Source of the DNA: Alteromonas sp. C1M14
Lineage (GTDB): Bacteria > Pseudomonadota > Gammaproteobacteria > Enterobacterales > Alteromonadaceae
Direction of reading: 5' to 3'
NCBI RefSeq assembly: GCF_018860965.1
Contig: NZ_JAHKQF010000002.1
Span: 248,001-312,000, forward strand
DNA length: 64,000 nucleotides
The notes beneath the pieces are model-generated. The model had not been told where the DNA came from. It made no database searches and saw only the letters and a program-made list of their open reading frames with translations. A program made the position numbers and the translations under genes. Of the stretch, positions 57,961 to 64,000 are shown piece by piece (position 1 is the stretch's first letter; the number at the start of each line of letters is the position of its first letter).

Positions 57961-58671
57961 CTAAACAGCCCGCTGGAGCAACATCGACTTAATTTGGCCG
58001 ATGGCTTTCGTTGGGTTCAAACCTTTAGGACATACACTGACACAGTTCATGATGCCATGACAACGGAAGACGCTGAATGCATCATCTAGGTCGCCAAGAC
58101 GTTCGTCGGTAGCTGTATCACGGCTATCCACTAGAAAACGATATGCATGTAACAAGCCTGCTGGACCGATAAATTTATCCGGGTTCCACCAGAACGACGG
58201 GCATGATGTTGAACAACATGCACACAGTATACATTCATACAGGCCATCTAACTTAGCACGTTCTTCTGGAGATTGAAGGTGCTCTCTTGCTGGCGGCTGC
58301 TTGCTATCGTTAATAAGAAACGGTTTTACCTTTTCATACTGGGTATAAAACTGCGTCATATCAACCACTAAATCTCTTACTACGGGTAATCCCGGTAGTG
58401 GTCTGACCGTAATTTTACCTTTTCCTAAGGCTGACAGTGGCGTAATACACGCCAAACCGTTTTTACCATTCATGTTCACGCCATCGGAACCACACACACC
58501 TTCACGGCATGAGCGACGGAATGACAGCGACGGATCCTGCTCTTTTAATTGCAGCAGTGCATCCAGTACCATCATGTCACGCCCTTCTTCAACTTCCAGG
58601 GAGTAATCCTGCATTCTTGGCGCGTCATCAACCTCTGGGTTGTAACGATAAATTGAAAAACTTAATTGCAT
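57961..58671 (-). CDS. sdhB: Succinate dehydrogenase iron-sulfur subunit
   Basis: A 236-aa subunit linking SdhA to the membrane anchors. The [2Fe-2S] motif CREGVCGSDGVNMNG, the [4Fe-4S] motif CILCACCSTSC and the [3Fe-4S]-type CHGIMNCVSVCPKGLNP are intact. It starts 14 bases after the sdhA stop. Confidence 0.97.
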   Translation of the reverse strand: MQLSFSIYRYNPEVDDAPRMQDYSLEVEEGRDMMVLDALLQLKEQDPSLSFRRSCREGVCGSDGVNMNGKNGLACITPLSALGKGKITVRPLPGLPVVRDLVVDMTQFYTQYEKVKPFLINDSKQPPAREHLQSPEERAKLDGLYECILCACCSTSCPSFWWNPDKFIGPAGLLHAYRFLVDSRDTATDERLGDLDDAFSVFRCHGIMNCVSVCPKGLNPTKAIGQIKSMLLQRAV

Positions 58672-58685
58672 GATACTTGCCTCTC

Positions 58686-60467
58686 TTAGTACGAACGCAC
58701 TTTAGGCGGGAATGCTTCCCGTAATTTCGGCGCCATATTGACATCACGTTTGATCATCGATTCTGTTTCTGGGTTATAAATGGTGTGACATAACCAGTTT
58801 TCATCATCACGATCAGGGAAGTCAAAGCGGCTGTGTGCGCCACGGCTCTCTGTACGATAATTTGCAGCAACGGCGGTACTGTATGCTGTCTCCATAAGGT
58901 TATCCAGTTCTAAACACTCGATACGCTGAGTGTTAAAATCTGAACTCTTATCATCAAGACGTGCATGTTTAAGGCGTTCTCTGATTTCTTTAAGCTGAGA
59001 AAGACCTTCGGCCATAGCATCACCTTCGCGGAATACGGAGAAATTAAGCTGCATGCATTCTTGCATGTCTTTCTTAATTTGCACCGGATCTTCGCCTTTG
59101 CCTTTTTCTGAAGTTTCCCAACGATTGAAACGTGCCATTGCAAGGTCAAGATCAGAGTCTGACGCATCGCGAGAAGGCTCCATTTCGGCAAGCTTTTCAC
59201 CAAGATGTAAGCCAGTTGCACGACCAAATACCACTAGGTCAAGCAATGAGTTACCACCAAGACGGTTGGCACCGTGTACCGATACGCAAGCAATCTCACC
59301 ACAGGCAAACAAACCGTTAACTACTGTTTCTTTACCTGTTTCGTCAACAGTAAGACATTGGCCATCAACATTGGTAGGAATACCACCCATCATATAGTGA
59401 CAAGTTGGAATTACCGGAATAGGTTCTTTAACTGGATCAACGTGCGCAAATGTTCTGGATAATTCAAGGATACCGGGTAACCGTGATTCCAATACATCTT
59501 TACCTAAGTGGTCTAGTTTCAATTTAATGTGTGTGCCCCAAGGACCTTCACAACCACGACCTTCACGAATCTCAGTCATCATGGAACGGGCGACAACGTC
59601 ACGACCGGCCAAATCTTTTGCATTCGGCGCGTAACGTTCCATAAAACGTTCACCGTCTTTATTAAGCAAATATCCACCTTCACCACGGCAACCTTCGGTA
59701 ACCAGTGTACCGGCTCCCGCGATACCCGTTGGGTGGAATTGCCACATTTCCATATCCTGAACTGATACGCCAGCTCGTAATGCCATGCCTACACCGTCAC
59801 CGGTGTTAATGTGAGCATTGGTGGTTGAAGCGAATATACGTCCTGCGCCACCTGTGGCAAGTACTACTGCCCGTGATTTGAAGTAAACCACTTCACCGGT
59901 TTCAATATCGATTGCTGTACAGCCGACTACATCACCATCTTGGTTTTTCACCAAATCTAAAGCGTACCATTCAGAAAAAACTTTGGTTTTGTTTTTTACA
60001 TTCTGCTGATAAAGGAGGTGTAACAATGCATGACCTGTACGGTCAGCCGCTGCCGCTGTTCGTGCGGCTTGTTCACCACCAAAATTTCTTGATTGGCCAC
60101 CGAAAGGACGCTGATACACTTTTCCGTTTTCAAAACGGGAAAAAGGCAGCCCCATATTTTCCATTTCGATAATGGCTTCAGGCCCAGTTTTACACATATA
60201 CTCGATGGCATCTTGGTCACCGATGTAATCAGACCCTTTAACGGTGTCATACATGTGCCATTCCCAGTTATCTTCATGGGAATTACCCAGCGCTACTGTA
60301 ATACCGCCCTGAGCAGAAACAGTATGAGAGCGGGTAGGAAAAACTTTTGATAATAAGGCGCAGGATTTACCTGACTCAGAGATCTGCAGTGCCGCGCGCA
60401 TTCCCGCGCCACCAGCACCAATAACAACAGCGTCAAATTCATGCACTGGTAAATTCATATTATTCAT
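58686..60467 (-). CDS. sdhA: Succinate dehydrogenase flavoprotein subunit
   Basis: A 593-aa FAD subunit that oxidises succinate to fumarate. [11 protein letters not shown] binds [12 protein letters not shown] carries the histidine that links FAD covalently, and [21 protein letters not shown] and RLGGNSLLD are family blocks. The ATG at 60467 lies one base after the sdhD stop; a second ATG three codons later is possible. It is the third gene of sdhCDAB. Confidence 0.96.
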   Translation of the reverse strand: MNNMNLPVHEFDAVVIGAGGAGMRAALQISESGKSCALLSKVFPTRSHTVSAQGGITVALGNSHEDNWEWHMYDTVKGSDYIGDQDAIEYMCKTGPEAIIEMENMGLPFSRFENGKVYQRPFGGQSRNFGGEQAARTAAAADRTGHALLHLLYQQNVKNKTKVFSEWYALDLVKNQDGDVVGCTAIDIETGEVVYFKSRAVVLATGGAGRIFASTTNAHINTGDGVGMALRAGVSVQDMEMWQFHPTGIAGAGTLVTEGCRGEGGYLLNKDGERFMERYAPNAKDLAGRDVVARSMMTEIREGRGCEGPWGTHIKLKLDHLGKDVLESRLPGILELSRTFAHVDPVKEPIPVIPTCHYMMGGIPTNVDGQCLTVDETGKETVVNGLFACGEIACVSVHGANRLGGNSLLDLVVFGRATGLHLGEKLAEMEPSRDASDSDLDLAMARFNRWETSEKGKGEDPVQIKKDMQECMQLNFSVFREGDAMAEGLSQLKEIRERLKHARLDDKSSDFNTQRIECLELDNLMETAYSTAVAANYRTESRGAHSRFDFPDRDDENWLCHTIYNPETESMIKRDVNMAPKLREAFPPKVRSY

Positions 60468-60468
60468 A

Positions 60469-60816
60469 TTAGATACCCCACAAAACAAACAAACCAACCA
60501 CAACGTAAACGAAAGCAGTTAGGTTAAGGGCGAACTGTAAAACAGCGCGTAATCCTGGCGACTTCACATAATCAGTCAAAACCTGCCACAGGCCCACACG
60601 AACGTGAAACATGACAGCAACCAAGGTAGCGAAAGTGAATACTTTCATCCCAAGACCAGAGAATAAACCGTGCCATACTGAGTAGGTTAATTCGTCTGTA
60701 GAAATAAAAAACCACGCCATGAACAAAGAAAATGCAGTGATAATGGCTGCGGTGGTGCGAAGTGTTACGAAATCCTGAACACCATTTCGTTTCATACTTG
60801 CCTGGTTAGTTACCAT
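60469..60816 (-). CDS. sdhD: Succinate dehydrogenase hydrophobic anchor subunit
   Basis: A 115-aa membrane anchor with three transmembrane helices. It includes the haem-proximal [14 protein letters not shown]. The ATG at 60816 overlaps the end of sdhC by seven bases. The sdhA ATG starts one base after its stop. Confidence 0.93.
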   Translation of the reverse strand: MVTNQASMKRNGVQDFVTLRTTAAIITAFSLFMAWFFISTDELTYSVWHGLFSGLGMKVFTFATLVAVMFHVRVGLWQVLTDYVKSPGLRAVLQFALNLTAFVYVVVGLFVLWGI

Positions 60817-61184
60817 AATACGACTCCCAGTACGACGGTCAGTACTATCCACAATGCCATGATGGCTCGTGCGCTGTTGTTTCCTGACTCAAGTTCTTCC
60901 CAATGCCCCATATCCATAATTACGTGACGGATACCGCCAAGAATGTGGTAGATGAGTGCAGAAGCTGTTCCGATAGCAATGAGCTTTCCAATAACTCCAT
61001 CCATGATTGTTTGCACGTTTGCAAATCCTTCTGGCGATGAAACAGAAACTGCCCATGCCCAAATGACAAACAAGAGTGCGAAAAACATGGCTACGCCGGT
61101 AATGCGATGGAGAATTGAAGAAACAGCAGAAGGAGGAAATTTAATTGTATTGAGGTCTAAATTTACTGGTCTTTGCTTTTTCAC
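60810..61184 (-). CDS. sdhC: Succinate dehydrogenase cytochrome b556 subunit
   Basis: A 124-aa membrane anchor with three helices. RPVNLDLNTIKFPPSAVSSILHRITGVAM is the typical SdhC start, and HILGGIRHVIMDMGH contains the haem ligand histidine. It is first in sdhCDAB, downstream of a 677-bp intergenic region shared with gltA. Confidence 0.95.
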   Translation of the reverse strand: MKKQRPVNLDLNTIKFPPSAVSSILHRITGVAMFFALLFVIWAWAVSVSSPEGFANVQTIMDGVIGKLIAIGTASALIYHILGGIRHVIMDMGHWEELESGNNSARAIMALWIVLTVVLGVVLW

Positions 61185-61264
61185 AATTTATGCCTGTTTG
61201 ATCCGTAGGGATAAGAATTACCCGTTGTTTTTATGTCCTGACTAAGTAATTCAGTTATTTTACC

Positions 61265-61274
61265 TGTTAATTAT
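61265..61274. promoter_or_regulatory. ArcA-like box upstream of sdhC
   Basis: TGTTAATTAT is an exact match to the W-GTTAATTA-W core of the phosphorylated ArcA consensus in enterobacteria, about 80 bp upstream of the sdhC start. ArcA represses sdh and gltA in E. coli. The box is short, so chance in AT-rich DNA is possible. Confidence 0.4.
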
Positions 61275-61694
61275 CTCGTCCATTGAGTTTGTTAACAATT
61301 TGTGAATTATGTGTTGCCTGGTTAACATTGTAATTTGATGTTGAATCAAGCACCGCTGAGTATATCCAGCGCATTGTACAATTACAATTTTTTGTACCGT
61401 ATTAGGACTTTAGTCTTATACCTTCCTTGGGAGTGATAATTCAACGTTACAATCTCGATTTGTAAAATAAAATGCACGTTTGATCACGGTTAAATTACAA
61501 TCTGTGTCCCTGCAACCCGTATGTTAACTATAACACAACGGTATCGCGCGACCGTTAGATGAATTAGATGTAATCAATTTTTATATGATATGTTTTTGCT
61601 GGCCGTGTAATTGCGTATAAATTTTACTAAAGTTAACTATGAAAAATTCAAATAATCTGAATACTTAAGGAGAAATACGCGCTGTGCCCTACTG

Positions 61695-61702
61695 TAATTA
61701 AC
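61695..61702. promoter_or_regulatory. ArcA-like octamer upstream of gltA
   Basis: TAATTAAC, the reverse complement of GTTAATTA, about 160 bp upstream of gltA. The flanking bases do not fit the W rule, so it is weaker than the site near sdhC. Confidence 0.3.
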
Positions 61703-61861
61703 CAATATAACGTAAAATTAATGAGAATATTTATTATACAATTATGCAATTAAATTGACTTTCCCCTGCATAATAAAGTAAAACTACGCCACTTTTTACA
61801 ACAAACTCACCCGATTTGTGGTGAGAACGTTGCCAAAGAAACATTTCTGAGGAGAGCATAT

Positions 61862-63142
61862 ATGGCAGATCAGAAGGCCATTCTGAAAGCCGGTGATATT
61901 GAAATCGAATTACCGATTTTGTCCGGCACCGAAGGTCAAGATGTAATTGATGTACGTTCATTAGGCGCCAATGGGTATTTTACTTTCGACCCAGGCTTCA
62001 TGGCCACAGGCTCATGTGAGTCTTCCATCACTTATATCGACGGTGCGAAAGGTGTACTGCTTCATCGCGGCTACCCTATTGAAGAACTCGCACGTGACGC
62101 ATCTTATCTAGAAGTGTGCTACATGCTCCTAAACGGTGAAGCGCCAACGAACGAAGAATATGACGAATTCCGTGAAACGATTACCCGTCATACCATGGTT
62201 CACGAACAAATTAACATGTTCTTCCATGGTTTCCGTAACGACGCGCATCCCATGGCAATGCTTTGTGGTACCGTAGGCGCGATGTCTTCTTTCTATCACA
62301 GTGATTTAGATGTTTCGAACCCGGAACAACGTATTCGCAGTGCCCATCGTCTTATTGCCAAAATGCCTACACTAGTAGCCATGTGCTATAAGTACAATAT
62401 CGGCCAACCATTCGTTTATCCACGTAATGATTTAAGCTACGCCGGTAATTTCTTGAACATGATGTTCTCTGTGCCAGCTGAAGAATATAAAATCAGCCCT
62501 GCAGTTGAACGTGCTATGGATCGCATCTTTACATTGCATGCGGATCACGAGCAAAACGCGTCAACGTCTACCGTTCGTTTAGCCGGATCTTCTGGTGCCA
62601 ACCCTTATGCGTGTATCGCAGCAGGTGTGGCCTCTTTGTGGGGTCCTGCTCATGGTGGCGCAAACGAAGCGTGCCTGAACATGCTGGAAGAAATTGGCAG
62701 TGTTGATCGTATTCCCGAGTTTATCGAGCGTGCGAAAGATAAAAGCGATCCGTTCCGTCTCATGGGCTTTGGGCATCGGGTTTATAAAAACTATGATCCC
62801 CGCGCGACGGTAATGCGTGATAGTTGCTACGAAGTACTAAAAGAGCTGGATGTTAAAGATCCCCTTCTTGACGTGGCAATGGAGCTGGAACGTATTGCAT
62901 TAAGCGATGATTATTTCTCAGAGAAAAAACTGTTCCCGAACGTTGATTTCTATTCTGGTATCATCCTTAAAGCAATTGGTATTCCTACCAACATGTTTAC
63001 CTGTATTTTTGCATTGTCTCGTACCGTTGGCTGGATTTCACACTGGCACGAAATGATGAGCGACAAAGGCCAAAAAATTGGTCGTCCTCGTCAGATGTAT
63101 ACCGGTCATAGCAAACGTAAATTTACACCGCTGGATAAATAA
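61862..63142 (+). CDS. gltA: Citrate synthase, hexameric type
   Basis: A 426-aa enzyme that starts the TCA cycle from oxaloacetate and acetyl-CoA. [36 protein letters not shown] (with catalytic His) and [13 protein letters not shown] are intact. The length and N-terminal extension are those of the NADH-regulated type II enzyme of Gram-negative bacteria. GAGGAG lies well placed before the ATG. It ends in a strong hairpin that abuts the ribosome site of the next gene. Confidence 0.97.
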   Translation: MADQKAILKAGDIEIELPILSGTEGQDVIDVRSLGANGYFTFDPGFMATGSCESSITYIDGAKGVLLHRGYPIEELARDASYLEVCYMLLNGEAPTNEEYDEFRETITRHTMVHEQINMFFHGFRNDAHPMAMLCGTVGAMSSFYHSDLDVSNPEQRIRSAHRLIAKMPTLVAMCYKYNIGQPFVYPRNDLSYAGNFLNMMFSVPAEEYKISPAVERAMDRIFTLHADHEQNASTSTVRLAGSSGANPYACIAAGVASLWGPAHGGANEACLNMLEEIGSVDRIPEFIERAKDKSDPFRLMGFGHRVYKNYDPRATVMRDSCYEVLKELDVKDPLLDVAMELERIALSDDYFSEKKLFPNVDFYSGIILKAIGIPTNMFTCIFALSRTVGWISHWHEMMSDKGQKIGRPRQMYTGHSKRKFTPLDK

Positions 63143-63158
63143 TTGATTAATCCATGAT

Positions 63159-63188
63159 AAAATAGCGCCTTAAGGCGCTATTTTTTTT
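63159..63188 (+). terminator. Rho-independent terminator of gltA, abutting the next ribosome site
   Basis: Stem AAAATAGCGCC / GGCGCTATTTT with loop TTAA, continuing into an eight-T tract. The T tract is directly followed by GGAG, the Shine-Dalgarno sequence of the DUF3429 gene, leaving no room for a promoter between them. Confidence 0.88.
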
Positions 63189-63198
63189 GGAGACGTAT

Positions 63199-63621
63199 AT
63201 GCCCTACTCTGTTGTCTATTTAGGTACTGCGGGCTTGATCCCGTTTATCTTACTCCCCTTGGTAGGCTCGTTAGATTGGCTACCACTGACTACAAGTGCG
63301 CGGTATTTTACCCAGTACTCTGCAGTATTATTGTCATTTTTCGGTGGTATCTACTGGTGGGATGCTCTGTCAAAGCGGGAGTACGGAGCACAATTATATA
63401 TCGCCATGCTACCGACGTTGCTTGGATGGCTATGCCTGGTTCTAGCAGGCCACCCCTTTGTATTAGGGTTATTGTCTTTATGCTACCTCGGCGTGCTTTT
63501 CTACGATAAACAAAGCTTAACGCTCACCAAAGAAGAAATTGTCAGTTATATTACGTTAAGGATGGCGCTAACAACTGTGGTGGTATTAAGTCACGGTTGG
63601 ATGATTATCTTATTGTTCTAA
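63199..63621 (+). CDS. DUF3429 family membrane protein
   Basis: A 140-aa protein with about four to five hydrophobic helices, matching the DUF3429 family: MPYSVVYLGTAGLIPFI, then LLSFFGGIYWWDAL. The function is unknown. The ATG has GGAG seven bases before it. It depends on readthrough of the gltA terminator or on a promoter inside gltA, and ends in its own hairpin. Confidence 0.87.
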   Translation: MPYSVVYLGTAGLIPFILLPLVGSLDWLPLTTSARYFTQYSAVLLSFFGGIYWWDALSKREYGAQLYIAMLPTLLGWLCLVLAGHPFVLGLLSLCYLGVLFYDKQSLTLTKEEIVSYITLRMALTTVVVLSHGWMIILLF

Positions 63622-63650
63622 AAAAAAGCCTCTTTAAAAGAGGCTTTTTT
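63622..63650. terminator. Bidirectional rho-independent terminator
   Basis: Stem AAAAAAGCCTCTT / AAGAGGCTTTTTT with a 3-base loop between the convergent DUF3429 and phosphomannomutase genes. Confidence 0.9.
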
Positions 63651-63665
63651 ATCCATTAATCCAGC

Positions 63666-64000
63666 TTATTCGTCTCGGATTAATGCCACCAGTTCAGCCG
63701 TTTTATTTTCCATTAACGCCACATCACCTTTTGATTCAACATTTAAGCGAACAACCGGCTCAGTATTCGACTTTCTTAAGTTAAACCGCCATTGGGCAAA
63801 TTCATAACCAATGCCATCGGTTTTATCCACCACTAAGGCAGCCTTTTCATAGTTGGCTTTGATCCGCTCGATAGCGGCATCGGCATCGTTAAGTACACTA
63901 TTTATTTCACCTGATGAAGGAAACGCACTGATACGGGTATCTACCATTTCAGATAATGGAATTGCCTGGGTGGAGACAAGTTCTGCGATGAGTAACCAAG
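63666..64000 (-). CDS. Phosphomannomutase/phosphoglucomutase (C-terminal part, cut by right edge)
   Basis: The last 111 codons of an alpha-D-phosphohexomutase family protein. The visible part has DGIGYEF and the phosphate-binding loop RKSNTEPVVRLNVES, which is typical of ManB/CpsG/AlgC. The catalytic phosphoserine and metal-binding domains are outside the window. It would supply mannose 1-phosphate or glucose 1-phosphate for surface polysaccharide. Confidence 0.87.
   Translation of the reverse strand, partial: WLLIAELVSTQAIPLSEMVDTRISAFPSSGEINSVLNDADAAIERIKANYEKAALVVDKTDGIGYEFAQWRFNLRKSNTEPVVRLNVESKGDVALMENKTAELVALIRDE

Larger units (their letters stand above)
61185..61861. other. Divergent sdhC-gltA intergenic region
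   Basis: 677 bp of AT-rich DNA with the promoters for the sdh operon (leftward) and gltA (rightward). It contains two exact GTTAATTA octamers on opposite strands, near each end, and other TTAAC clusters (for example 61522 and 61629). No ORF with a convincing ribosome site is present; the AAGGAG near 61667 leads only to a five-codon frame. Confidence 0.6.

Noticed and set aside
61667-61702. Possible leader peptide upstream of gltA (AAGGAG followed by GTG)
   Set aside because: The frame has five codons, and the spacing from AAGGAG to GTG is too long.

Overview
The window reads as a chromosomal core segment of a marine gammaproteobacterium of the order Alteromonadales, most likely Alteromonadaceae. 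The reasons are the gene content and order: gltA / sdhCDAB / sucABCD, pabB-nudL-sdaA, yejK-yejL-yejM, a PsrA-type TetR regulator next to sohB, a VolA/Pla-1-type lipase lipoprotein and a branched-chain keto acid dehydrogenase. Base composition looks even, and no insertion sequence, phage gene, CRISPR array, tRNA or rRNA was seen. This is inference from protein families; no 16S or marker gene was available to place the genus.

Layout. 1-1.8 kb: E1 beta (cut by the left edge) and E1 alpha of branched-chain 2-oxoacid dehydrogenase. 2.1-9.8 kb: an atypical Nramp-family transporter, class I fumarase, pabB-nudL, serine deaminase and CysB. 10-12.5 kb: a compact histidine kinase, a membrane-anchored protein and a LysR regulator. 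12.6-15.5 kb: scoAB CoA-transferase and a DEAD-box helicase. 15.5-25 kb: an EF-hand protein, trhO, a REC-TPR regulator, a DUF1993 protein, a DUF6279 lipoprotein, pfkA, a LytS/LytTR two-component pair, a DUF962 membrane protein and a PilZ protein. 25-32 kb: an M61 peptidase, a tandem pterin-synthase-like protein with an M23 peptidase, and yejKLM. 32-38 kb: rlmA and valine catabolic genes interrupted by a second REC-TPR regulator. 38-48 kb: ldhA, cmoM, a Nif3-like protein, psrA, sohB, the lipase, a YciK-type reductase and glnS. 48-51 kb: a PEP-CTERM-type acyltransferase, a SpoU methyltransferase and a patatin. 51-63 kb: the TCA block sucDCBA-sdhBADC with divergent gltA. The right edge cuts a phosphomannomutase gene.

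How the genes work together. The TCA block covers citrate synthase, 2-oxoglutarate dehydrogenase (E1, E2), succinyl-CoA synthetase and succinate dehydrogenase; fumarase lies near the left edge. Branched-chain keto acid dehydrogenase, isobutyryl-CoA dehydrogenase, 3-hydroxyisobutyryl-CoA hydrolase and 3-hydroxyisobutyrate dehydrogenase are steps of valine breakdown. An 18-bp perfect palindrome upstream of the acyl-CoA dehydrogenase resembles the LiuR-type operators of branched-chain amino acid catabolism.

Most of the window is ordinary housekeeping sequence. The parts that deserve a second look are the two REC-TPR regulators with a common C-terminal motif, a YejM homologue with a shortened and substituted hydrolase domain, a two-domain pterin synthase whose halves keep complementary site residues, an orphan PEP-CTERM-type acyltransferase behind a 600-bp AT-rich upstream region, and several hairpins and palindromes at operon junctions. 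I did not find a clearly new multi-gene system. Many genes start at TTG or GTG with a good Shine-Dalgarno sequence, so several starts given here are internal to the longest possible reading frame.
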